Shown here: positions 22,346 through 31,929 of the stretch, one piece after another
Layout: each line of letters opens with the position of its first letter
Position numbering within the stretch: position 1 is the first letter of the stretch
Assembly: GCA_039707465.1 (NCBI GenBank)
Contig: CM077647.1
Span: forward strand, 45,817,110 to 45,881,109
DNA length: 64,000 bases
From: Rhabdophis nuchalis
Lineage: Eukaryota; Chordata; Lepidosauria; Squamata; Natricidae
Reading direction: 5' to 3'
Translations under genes and position numbers: made by a program
Notes under the pieces: generated by a model
What the model saw: only the letters and a program-made list of their open reading frames with translations
What the model was told of the DNA's origin: nothing
Database searches by the model: none

Positions 22346-23044
22346 TCTTACAATCCAGCTCCTCAGTTGCAAAATATTAGAACTATTTTAATAATTCATA
22401 TTTTTAGTGCTAAACAAATTTAATTATTTAAGTGGATTTATAATGTTGGAATCAAAATATCATCAAGGATAGAAACATAATTTTGTTTCAATAGCCATGA
22501 CTGCCCCTGTGTTTTGTTACCAGAAACTAACAAAACTATTTATTAATTTAAGTAGTATATTTTATGCTTTATATTGTGCAAAACACATATAAAACACTTT
22601 ACAAATATGAAAAATACATTGATTCTCTTTAGCAAATTTGTCAGGCAATATACTGAAATGAAGTTTTTCATACAATTATAATAGCTTCATTTCTTATTAG
22701 CACAGATGACAAAGATATTTAATCTAGTCATGGACATAAACCTAAACGTTGCTATTTTGATAATATATATCATTTACTTTGAAATTAAATTAAATGCATA
22801 AAGTTAAATTATAAGACAAGTGGGAAATGTATTTTTCAATTTCTCTAAAAATTTGATGTAGTCTGGTAATATATTTTGCTGATTGACATGTTTTATTAAA
22901 AGTCTTAGCCTTTACTATAATGAACTGCACCTCACTTCATTATATTCATTAATTTATACTTACACATATGAGACATTAGTTATGCATTACAAATATCGCT
23001 TGCAGAGGGAGATACTTATAATGTAATCTACTGAATCCCTACCA
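22346..23044. other. unannotated AT-rich DNA
   Basis: Nothing recognised. Confidence 0.6.
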
Positions 23045-23690
23045 AATTGCAAGAACACAAGTGGATGATCAGACATGGAGACCCAATCTCATTGGTAGCT
23101 TTACATTGCAATAAGCAAGGGTATACGGTCAATTTCATAGCTACTGAAGGGCTTGTTTTGCATTCTCCCATGCTGTCCTCAGTGACTCCATCCACTCATT
23201 TAAGGTCATGGAGAAGGGTGGCTCTCTGGGGAGTTCTGGCATGGGAATGAACTCCATGCTACTGATGATTTGCAAAGGAGTTAGCCCAGTGCTGCTGTGC
23301 ACCACGTTGCTGTATGCTACCTCAGTAAACGGTAGCAGGTCTGTCCAATTTGTTTGTTAATAATTAACATAGCATCTTAAGTATTGTTCTACCATTGCAT
23401 TTGTGTGTTTTATGGCTATGTTAGTGCTTGGATGAAATGCAGAGCTAATCCTCTGAGAGGACCCAATGGACCTTATAAACTCCCTCCAGAATTTAGCCAT
23501 AAGTTGGACCTCCTGGTAGGAGATAATTTTCCGGGGAATTGCATGCAGCCTATTAATGTGATTCACTAATGGTTTGGCCAGTTTGTAGGCTGGCGAGAGA
23601 CTGGAGCAGGCTACAAAGTGGGCTTGCTTAGAGAAGAGATCAATCACTTTCCAAATGACATTGTTTTCCTCACCTTAGGAATCTCCACTA
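23045..23690 (-). pseudogene. Gypsy integrase (core and C-terminal part), inactivated
   Basis: The minus-strand frame reads VIDLFSKQAHFVAC, then AKFWREFIRSIGSSQRISSA, FHPSTN and TNAMVEQYLRCYVNY. This is the core of a Ty3/Gypsy integrase that joins retroelement cDNA to host DNA. The first catalytic aspartate is present. The second, normally in an SDRGxQF block, is replaced (SYQEVQ), and the glutamate, normally before R-T-N, is lysine. Downstream codons (SSMEFIPMPELP, LNEWMESLRTAWENA) form the C-terminal region and are then interrupted by stops. No chromodomain was seen. Confidence 0.82.
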
Positions 23691-23692
23691 TA

Positions 23693-24632
23693 AAAACTCA
23701 GGCTCAACCCGGCCAAGACCGAGTGGCTGTGGTTTCTGGCCGCCCGATTCAACCAGTTGACTCCATCACTGGCCATAGGGGGCGAACACCTTGCCCCTGT
23801 GGATGGGGCGCGCAACTTGGGTGTCCTCCTGGATACCCGGCTGTCCATGGAAGATCAAGTGACAGCCGTGGCCAGGAGGGCGTTTTACCAGGTCCGCCTG
23901 GTACGCCAGTTGCGCCCCCTATTGGATCGGGATGCCCTTTGCACAGTCACTCATGCCCTCGTGACATCCCGACTGGACTATTGTAACTCTCTCTACATGG
24001 GGCTCCCCTTGAGGTGTACCCGAAGACTTCAGCTGGTCCAGAATGCAGCCGCGCGAGCAATAATGGGGACCGCAAGGTACACCCATATAACACCTCTCTT
24101 GCACGAGCTGCACTGGCTGCCTGTCGTCTTTCGGGTGCGCTTCAAGGTGTTAGTTATCATCTTTAAAGCGCTCCATGGCTCGGGACCTAGCTATCTGCGG
24201 GATCGGATCCTGCCCCATACATCCTCACGGCCGATTCGCTCCCACAGAGAGGGACTTCTCCGGGTGCCGTCCACTAGACTTTGTCAGCGGGCGACGCCCA
24301 GGGGAAAGGCCTTCTCTGTGGCGGGCCCAGCCCTCTGGAACGACCTTCCCCCCGACATTAGAACAACCACGGACCTCCGCTCCTTCCATCAGAAATTAAA
24401 AACATACTTTTTCTGCTTGGCCGGCCTAGGTTAGTCTCTACCTTTTAGGGTTTAGGAAACATTAGTTTTAATATGGGGACAATTAAATTTAATTTGTTTT
24501 TACTTATTCTATCTATTTTTGTATATTTTTATGTGTTTTAATTTTTCCCTGTACACCGCTCTGAGTCCCCTTGGGGAGAGGACGCGGTATATAAAAATAA
24601 AATATTATTATTATTATTATTATTATTATTAA
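23693..24632 (+). mobile_element. L2-clade LINE inserted in the Gypsy element
   Basis: Coding sequence starts with LNPAKTEWLW-type codons. It continues in an open frame (23757-24434) with LAIGGEHLAPVDGARNLGVL, LVTSRLDYCNSLYMGLPL, ELHWLPVVFRVRFK and PALWNDLPPDI to a stop, that is, the last quarter of ORF2. The 3' UTR ends CCCTGTACACCGCTCTGAGT with an ATT microsatellite (24604-24632). It is 5'-truncated. Both flanks are minus-strand Gypsy sequence. Confidence 0.9.
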
Positions 24633-24639
24633 AGTTCAT

Positions 24640-25560
24640 GGCTATTTATGACTGGGTCTTTGGCAAATAGTATCTTCAGTGTCTTGAATGCCTTTTGGTA
24701 TTCTAGGGTCCATTTAAGGGGTTGCCCTGGCCATGGTTTCACTCCCCCATTCCATTTTTACTCGTTCAGTGATCGAGAGGATGATCTCTGCAAAGGAGGG
24801 AATGAATTGTCTGTAGAAATTAGCTTTAGAGCTGCTTGCGAGTTTGAGGGGGTTGCCAGTTCAGAACAACTTTGACCTTCCCTGGATCTCACTAGACACA
24901 TTATACCCTAAGTAGTCTTGGCTGGATTTGTGGAACTGACATTTAGAAAATTTGGCATGCAGGTTCACCGCTAGGAGTTTCTGGAGCACTTGGCGCGCCA
25001 GTGAGATATGTCTTCCAATGTCTCAGTGAAGATGAGACTATCATTTAAGTATATAAGGACCCCCTTGTATAGAGGTTCATGCAGCACCTCACTGATTAAT
25101 TGCATAAATACTGCAGGGGGGCCTTGTAGCCTGAAGGGCATGACTTTACATTGGAAACTTCTAAGGGGGCAATTGAAAGGAGTTTTCCACTCATCCCTTT
25201 CTTGGATCTCACTCTGTAATATGTCTCTCGTAAGTGTAGTTTGGTGAAGATTTTTCATTTTGATAGGTGAGCTAGCATGTCTTTCATTAGGGGGTAGGTA
25301 CGTTTTCCACACAAACCCTATTAATTCCTCTAAAATCACCACATAGCCTCATTGACTCATCTTTTTTTTAATAGCACTGGTGCAGCCACCCTAGATTTTT
25401 CTGGTTGTATGACACACACACCCGGGCCAAGTTTTTATCAAAGTACTATCTTAATATCTTCCTTTCCCTCAAGGTCATTGAGTACAGCTTTGGTTGGGGA
25501 CCTTTGTCATTGGCACAATCTCTATAGCACAGTCAGTGAGTTGGTAAGAGAGCAGAGTGT
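24640..25560 (-). pseudogene. Gypsy reverse transcriptase, inactivated
   Basis: On the minus strand several frames together give the RT. The N-terminal part has SPTKAVLNDLEGKE, KLGPGVCVIQPEKSRVAAPV and a broken CVDF-like block. Then come DEWKTPFNCPLRSFQCKVMP, LQGPPAVFMQLISEVLHEPL and GVLIYLNDSLIF. The motif YLND stands where active enzymes have YLDD, so the first aspartate of the metal-binding pair is lost. The connection region ends with LEYQKAFKTLKILFAKDP, cut by the L2 insertion. Stops and frameshifts interrupt it. Confidence 0.82.
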
Positions 25561-25990
25561 AGCATTCTGCCTCACTGAAAACTTCTGTGAGATCTTGGTA
25601 TTGAGGCGGAATCCTGGAGGCTGTTTGGACCTGACTTTCATTTTATTGTTTTGAATTGTGTCCTCTGGCTGTTGGGCAGTTCCCTTCTCAGGGCTGATGG
25701 GAGGAATGAGAGGGCCTATTCCTAGCCTCAGCTTTCTCTCCCCACTTTCCCACCAGATAGTACGGGCCCATTTGTTCGGCCAGGACAGTCCCAGAATCAT
25801 AGCTTTGGTCATATTTGGCACCACTATGGATGTTTTCTCAGTGGCTGAAACATTTGTGGTTCGCTGAAGAGCATGGCGGGGGCTCCCTCTATCAATGATC
25901 GGTCAACTTGTTCAAATCTTATGGGTCAGTTAGGGTCCTCATCCTGATTCCTAACTTCAGGACAGTTTTTAAACTGATTAGGGAGCAGAT
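25560..25990 (-). pseudogene. Gypsy region upstream of RT (protease/linker), degenerate
   Basis: The minus-strand frame 25824-25522 reads MILGLSWPNKWARTIWWESG and ends PPGFRLNTKISQKFSV, just ahead of the RT. It is in the position of the protease-RT linker of Gypsy elements, where ILGMPWL-like words occur. No protease active-site triad (D-S/T-G) can be read with confidence. Confidence 0.5.
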
Positions 25991-25994
25991 GTCA

Positions 25995-27216
25995 TTGTGT
26001 CTTATGCTGTGAATGTATTTTCATACTATCACATTCTGAAAATAACACCAATAATATTTTTAAGAAGCCATTTTAAATATTTACTGACTGATTTTTGCTT
26101 TCTCAGCTTTATGAGTTTTCATTTGCCTTTTAGATTGCATCATATACATTGCAGTTCTTGATAAGAAAATTGGGTAAGATATGGAAAATTCAAAGAATAA
26201 AGTTGTAAAATATAAAACAATAAATAATCAAAACTCAGAGAGGCTGGCTGAAAAAAGTATGTCACAGAATGGGTCCCAAGGGACTCTTTTCAGCCACATC
26301 CAAGAACTAGAAATCTTGTAGCAGTCGCTTGTGACTGTCCCTGATGACTTAGTTTCTTTGGAAGATGGCAGGGAAAATTGCAAATGATGATCATCACAAA
26401 GGCTTGGTAACCCATTGTAAGTATGAACAGGTTGTCAAAAGTCCAAATCACAATTTGTTTTGCAGTTTTGCAAATTTCAGAACAGTATATATTAATACTT
26501 AAGCATAGCTTCAGAAGAAACTTAATGCAGCTAATAAAAATGAACCATGGATATTTCTAGAAGATCATGTTTGAGGAAAAATAGTTTGTTCGTAACAAAA
26601 GAAATTATAGAAATAAGCTAAATAGATGGCAAACATGATATTTTGTTCAGGAAAATAGAGGCACAGAAGATGCTTAATATGTTTAAATAGATGACAATTA
26701 CTAGTAGATTTTTTTAAAAATAATGACATTTGATACAAAATACATACATTTTCACTATATAATAAGTCAGAGAAAAAGAAGAAAAACAGATCCATTCATA
26801 CTTGATCTAAAATTGTTAAAATAAATTTTGGCTGTTTTGTGAATTGTTTATTAAAGTGATGTAACACCAGATAAATAAATAAATATTAATAAATCATACT
26901 GGTTGCAAATTCTGAGAATTGTTTTTTCAACATATTCCTAAATAAGGGTGCATTGATCCTTGGAACATTTCATATTTTATATAGTTGAAGGAATGTAACT
27001 TACATTTTTAGATAAAAACAGATACAAGAAAAAGTAAGAATAACTTACAAATATTACCAACTAAAAGTAATACCATAGGATAATCATATAAAAAAGTGGA
27101 CAAAATCAAATTAAGTAGCAGCTGAGAGTTTAGATTAAGCAAAACTAAGAATTAATTAAAGTGAAATATTTGGTGAGCAAGATAGCTAACAAAGGGAAAT
27201 CAATTATTTTAGGTCA
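25995..27216. other. AT-rich DNA with one weak repeat
   Basis: Between about 26240 and 26462 words such as GATGGCAGGGAAAATTGCAA and TTGTAAGTATGAACAGGTTG suggest a diverged copy of the interspersed family at 10435-10625. The rest is unrecognised. Confidence 0.4.
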
Positions 27217-27224
27217 CTTTACTG

Positions 27225-28078
27225 CAGCGTTTCTCAAATAGTGGGGCGCGCCCCCCTGGGGGGGCGCGAGGCTCTGTAAAGGGGGGCGCGTTTGACCTCG
27301 GCAAATCGGCTCTGCCGATTCCCTTTCTCCCTCCTCCTCCCTCCCTCCACAGCCGGCATGCTGGCCACTCGTCGTCTTCCAGGGACTGCCATTCCTCACA
27401 CACACACACACGCACGCACGCACGCGCACACACACACACGGAGGCTTCTCAGCTCCTGGAAGGAGCGGAGCGAGCGAACGAGCGATCAAGCACGGGTGGC
27501 CGGGGCAGGCTAAGGCGGGTGAGCCGGGCTGAGGAGACTCCGCGGGGAGTGGGGGCGGGGCGGGGACAACGACACACAGACAGAGAGAGGCACAGACACA
27601 GAGAGAGACAGGGAGGGGGGGAGGAATCAGAGAGTGACAGACACACACAGAGAGACAGAGAGAGACAGGGAGAGAAAGAGAGAGACACAGGAAGTGCGTG
27701 AATGCAAGACACACACACACACAGTGATAGATGGGCAGACGAAGGAGAGACAGACAGAGATAGAGAGAAAGAAAAAGAAAGAAAGAAAAAAGTGGGAGAG
27801 AGAAAGAAAGAAAGACAGACAGAGAGAGAAAGACAGAGACAGAAAGGAAAGAGAAAAAAGAGAGAGAAAGAAAAAAGAGAAAAAGAGAGAGAGAGAAAGA
27901 GAAAGAAATTTCTTTCTTTTTTTATTCTCTTATACTTAATAAGGATACAGTGTTATGCAGAGGTGTACTTATAACAATTTTATAGACAAATGATACTATT
28001 TACAGACGCGCGGGGGGGGGCGCGAAATGTTTTCTTCTTCCTAGGGGGGGCCTGACAGAAAATAATTGAGAAACACTG
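27225..28078. mobile_element. hAT-type nonautonomous element (family C)
   Basis: The ends are CAGCGTTTCTCAA and TTGAGAAACACTG. The 8-bp flank CTTTACTG is exactly duplicated (27217-27224, 28079-28086). Subterminal GGGGCGCGCCCCCC blocks match the element at 8834-9274. The interior differs. It holds CA repeats (27397-27440) and a long GA/CA-rich stretch (about 27560-27910), so the long Arg/Glu-rich frames on both strands are not genes. Confidence 0.93.
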
Positions 28079-28134
28079 CTTTACTGTATGTAACATAAAT
28101 AACTTTGAGAGCCAGATTGTAAGCACAAAGTCAG

Positions 28135-28569
28135 TTGGATGCGTGAGTGCCAAAATTGGTGCGTGCACGCTGGGGAATGCCAGAAACTGGAAGAGCAGCT
28201 CCCTGCTGCATACACAAGGGAGCGCTGGAAACCAGAAGAGCAGCTCTCTGGTGCCCATGCACGTGTCGGGAAGCCGAGCTTCCAGTTTCTGGTGCGCACA
28301 TGTGTGCTGGTCACCTGGTCTTCCAGTTTCTGGCACACATACATGCGCGAATACCAGGTGGCCGGCGTGCATGCACACACCAGAAACTGGAAGCTCAGCT
28401 TCCCCGCATGTGCACCAGGGATCTGCTCTTCCAGTTTCCGGTGCTTTTGTGCATGTAAAGACCAGCTGGCTGTGCGCTGGAACCCAGAAGAGTAACATGT
28501 GATGGCTGGCATACCCAGAGAGATGGCTCTGTGTGCCACTTCCGGCTCGCATGCCATAGGTTCACCATC
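28135..28569. mobile_element. hAT-related repeat (family F end) with alternating inverted units
   Basis: The right end, TGCCATAGGTTCACCATCACGG, is that of family F (see 50082-50419). The interior carries CCAGAAACTGGAAG at 28180 and 28380, and its reverse complement at 28279, 28320 and (one change) 28428, with a weaker copy near 28227. The left terminus is not preserved. It is noncoding despite open frames on both strands. Confidence 0.6.
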
Positions 28570-29266
28570 ACGGTTCTACTATTACACATAGATAATTGTA
28601 TAATAGTTTCACTTATATAGTTAACATTTTGAGTTTAAAAAAATATGATATTCTAAATAAGTATATTTCCATATGATGTTCCTTAATATAGCTAAAGCAA
28701 AATCACTGAAATTATAGAAGAGAGCTTCAGAATCCATTACAAAGGCTGGGGGATAAAGTATATGCATGGGGATTAAGGGATTTCTATTTATAGTCTATAA
28801 ATGAAAAAGCTGATGGTTGGGGGAGAAAGCATAATCATATGCTATAAATAACTTCAAGGTAACAACATAAATGAAGGTTAGGAATATTCTTTCTCAGGAG
28901 ATGGTGAAAAGTGCAGGGCTGGCCTAAAACTAGTCATTAAGCTCTTTATGTATGACAGAGAAAACTAGTCGAAACCTACAGTGAGAAATGTCAAAATGCA
29001 GCACAGAATGGGGAACACTTAAGCACCATTTGCAATGGAGATAGTGACAGTGATTATGTTGCCTATGCACTAACTGCAAAGCATACAGCTGTAATTATAG
29101 TGTTGCAGTACTTTTATTTTGTGTACCTTATGTTGCAGCATGTTGCAAGGAGTTGCTGTAACAATATTAAGAAAGATTCAACATAATTGTTTGAGACTTA
29201 TTTTTGGTTTTTACTGGAGTTATGCCAGTCTTTCAGAATCTTCCAAGATATATACAATCTGACTTT
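28570..29266. other. unannotated AT-rich DNA
   Basis: Nothing recognised. Confidence 0.6.
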
Positions 29267-29267
29267 C

Positions 29268-29396
29268 TCCAATGGAGAACCCCAAGAAGTTTATTTATTT
29301 ATTATTTATTCCAATGGAGAACCCCAACAAGTGGTTCTCCATTCTTCAGCAGAAATTCCAGAGGCATAGCACTGGTTGGGGTTCTCCATTGGAATA
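29268..29396. repeat. 22-bp perfect inverted repeat plus a third copy
   Basis: The unit TATTCCAATGGAGAACCCCA with its next two bases (29307-29328) recurs inverted at 29375-29396 with no mismatch and a 46-nt spacer. A partial direct copy is at 29268-29290. It could form a hairpin. Confidence 0.85.
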
Positions 29397-29754
29397 AATC
29401 TACCAGCCAAAAGACATCACCAGATACTATTAACTTACAAGATATTCAAACCTCACACTTTGCTTAATCCTCTTCCCCTCTCTCTCCCTCACTCCATCTC
29501 TCTTTCTGCTCCTCCTCTTCCTCCATCCCTCCCTCTCTCATTTCAAACCGAACTTCATATAGTGTTCAGAACTGACCATGTTTTACTTTAGGGAAAAAAA
29601 CACAGTAGTAGTTTGGATAAATCCCATGCCAGGTTTTTTTGTCCACAAGATTATTCTCAATCCCTATAATAAATTATCCTCTTTTTTCTGGCCATAAATA
29701 AGACCATCCACATATTTCATGAAAGGATGGCAGTTTATAAGCAGATTCTTATAA
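29397..29754. other. unannotated DNA
   Basis: A CT-rich stretch lies at about 29466-29545. No gene recognised. Confidence 0.55.
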
Positions 29755-29852
29755 CGGGCATTGGCCTTACCTGATACGTTCCTTCTCATATGATGGAGAT
29801 AGCATCCAGTAATGGGTTGACCTTATCTGATCAGCTGATTGGACTACATCTG

Positions 29853-30161
29853 TCAGAGCTGTGAGGACACACCTCTGTTGCTAGGGCTCCCCAGCTTTTG
29901 GTAAAGATGAAGTGACAAACTCAACATCTCTTGCTCTAGGATCCTCCTTTTACAGACCAAGGACCAAGATCGAGCCTGGACAGAGTTAGGCAGGATCAGT
30001 TCCTGTACCCTGTGGGACCAGGTGCACCCCTCAGGAACAAAGGAGGGGGCCAGCTGCATCACTACTCTGTCAGTATGGAAAACGCATAGGTCATCCCTCA
30101 CAGAGAGGGCCATCAGTTCCAAAATCCTCCTGGCCAATGTAATTGCCACTAGAGATGCCAC
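29853..30161 (-). pseudogene. DIRS tyrosine recombinase fragment
   Basis: The frame opens with a block reading LVAITLARRILELMALSVRD, then DDLCVFHTDRVVMQLAPSFV, HRVQELILPN and onward. This is the region around the first catalytic arginine of DIRS recombinases (typically AITSARRxSEL). The same region occurs in the second DIRS copy near 59935-60110 (AITSVRRISELV). The C-terminal H-x-x-R and tyrosine are absent here, so the protein is truncated at the terminal repeat. Confidence 0.7.
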
Positions 30162-30172
30162 CTTAAGGGTAC

Positions 30173-30256
30173 CTGTGTCCTAACAGGGGTCACAAGTTGG
30201 CTGTGCCCTAACAGGGGTCACAAGTTGGCTGTGCCCTAACAGGGGTCACAAGTTGG
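30173..30256. repeat. 28-bp unit in three tandem copies
   Basis: The unit CTGTGCCCTAACAGGGGTCA followed by CAAGTTGG is repeated at 30173-30200 (one change), 30201-30228 and 30229-30256. It sits where RT sequence stops and recombinase sequence begins in the DIRS element. Confidence 0.92.
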
Positions 30257-30261
30257 CTATG

Positions 30262-30450
30262 CCCCTTAGGAACCTCAGGTGTGTGGAGAGAAATTCAAGG
30301 GAGAGGCTTGATTTCACCATCTCCCGGACTCAAGCTTCTGATGTAATCTCCTCCCATAGGTCGACAAAGAGGGCCAGACGGCCCCCCTATAGAAGGGTTA
30401 GACATGCAGTTATTTGGGACAATGAAAGGAACAACTTCCTCCTCCACAAA
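30262..30450 (-). pseudogene. DIRS reverse transcriptase, N-terminal scrap
   Basis: The minus-strand frame reads GGRLALFVDLWEEITSEAWV. This corresponds to the start of DIRS RT domains (GGRLxxFxxxWxxITSDxWV). The following codons (LNFSPHT) are broken by stops. The catalytic motifs are deleted. Confidence 0.62.
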
Positions 30451-30655
30451 AGGGCTGCTTAGACTGTCTACTTCTGACCGATCTTTATGGATGTTGCCTT
30501 TGTCTCAGGATGTAAGTCCCCAGCGCCCTGGTGTTCCTCTTTGAAGGGAACTGGGGCAAGTCATCACTTGTGGTGGGTGTTCACCTTCCCTTGGCATAGA
30601 CAGAGCAAGCAGTGGGCCACTACAGCCGAAGCAATGGTCTGTGAGGCCAATCTGC

Positions 30656-31074
30656 CTGCATTCGCTCCCACAGAGAGGGACTTCTCCGGGTGCCGTCCAC
30701 TAGACTTTGTCAGCGGGCGACGCCCAGGGGAAGGGCTCTCTCTGTGGCGGGCCCGGCCCTCTGGAACGACCTTCCCCCCGATATTAGAACGACCACGGAC
30801 CTCCGCTCCTTCCGCCTGAAACTAAAGACACATCTTTTCCGCCTGGCCGGCCTAGGGTAGTCTCTCTCTCTATGGGTTTTTTAATTGTTTATTTATATTG
30901 AGTGGGGATTTTTAGTTAATGGGATTTTAGCACAGGTGTTTGTTTAATCTGTTTTAAATTGTATGTATTTTTGTATATTTATGGTTTTTATTCTCCCTGT
31001 GCACCGCCCCGAGTCCCCGTGGGGAGAGGGAGCGGTTAATAAATTCAGTTTTATTATTATTATTATTATTATTC
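30656..31074 (+). mobile_element. L2-clade LINE, short 3' copy inside DIRS
   Basis: It begins within the HREGLLRVPS region of ORF2 (SHREGLLRVPSTRLCQRA-like codons) and runs through PALWNDLPPDI to the stop. A 3' UTR, CCTGTGCACCGCCCCGAGTC and an ATT microsatellite (31046-31074) follow. Both flanks are DIRS sequence. Confidence 0.85.
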
Positions 31075-31081
31075 AACATGG

Positions 31082-31925
31082 CCTCTGTTGAGAACTGGAC
31101 TGCTGCCACGAGCAATTTATGCCATTGCAGCTGCCTGATGGGTCCTCTGCAGCATCTGGTCTGCCTTTCTGTCCTCTGATTTTAGGCTCTCCTCAGGTTC
31201 ACCAGGTATGGTGGAAAAAGGCTGCCACAAGTGTATCCACAGCTGGAATCATACATTGTAAAACCTCCTGCAGCCTTTGGTGTCTTGCTGTTGCCAGCAC
31301 TGCCTCCTCCACTATCTTGGCTGTTATAACAGCAAACTGGCTGTCAAAGAGAGCTCTCGCTTTCCTCCCTCTCTAAACAAAGTCTTGATAGTTCTTAACA
31401 TTTGACAGTGGAAAGAAGCATGGCAGCGGCTTGAACTGTTGGCCAAGATGGATTGGGGCCTGCCCCAGGAGAGGACTACTGCATTGAGACCACTTCAACA
31501 AAAAAATTTGGTCCAGGAAATGACCTCAGCTTCTGCTGCAGGCTCGGAGAAGAGTTGGTTCATTGGATTAGTCAGGCCCTGTGGTTCCGGGTCTGCTGCT
31601 TGAACCCCAAATCAGGCTGAAGTTTTTGCCATAAAGAGAAGCTACTTTAAAAGGCTAGGCTGTAAAGGTCCAGTAAACACTGGCTGATCAAGCCTCAGGT
31701 CATCCAAAAATATAATTCCCTTTGCCCTTCCTGCTCTGAGAGCGGACATTGGCTCTTTTGGGAGGGAACAGGTGAGTATGGCTCAGGGAAATTCTGGAAA
31801 TCCCCTTGAAAATGGGTCTGGGTCCACAGGAAAACCAGAGGCCACTGAAGATGCTCGCCTGGACTGCTGGAGAACAGCAGCTATGTCCTGTCTGATAGCC
31901 TCTGCGATGATAGCCTGCATATTGA
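31082..31925 (-). pseudogene. DIRS gag-like region, central part
   Basis: On the minus strand: AIIAEAIRQDIAAVLQQSRR, SSVASGFPVDPDPF, then FLDDLRLDQPVFTGPLQPSL, and further stretches (GLTNPMNQLFSEPAAEAEVI). The same order with similar residues is in the second DIRS copy (NKPAFTGLFTTSLFKSLLY...LFTESTAGQKTI at 58600-58800), so this is the structural protein of that element type. Stops interrupt it. Confidence 0.6.
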
Positions 31926-31929
31926 TTTG

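Larger units (their letters stand above)
23045..25990 (-). mobile_element. decayed Gypsy (Ty3-type) LTR retrotransposon internal region, split by an L2 insertion
   Basis: On the minus strand the order is a protease/linker region (about 25990-25560), reverse transcriptase (25560-24640), then, beyond an L2 copy (23693-24632), the integrase core and C-terminal region (23690-23045). RNase H and the integrase zinc-binding part are missing at the L2 position. No LTRs or gag were recognised. Frames are broken throughout and catalytic residues are lost. Confidence 0.85.

Noticed and set aside
27214..27974. Overlapping long frames on both strands rich in Arg/Glu or Cys/Leu/Ser
   Set aside because: They arise from GA and CA repeats inside a hAT element with exact target duplications.
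28139..28589. Frames of 100-190 codons on both strands
   Set aside because: They read through alternating inverted 14-mers; the same peptide words appear on both strands.
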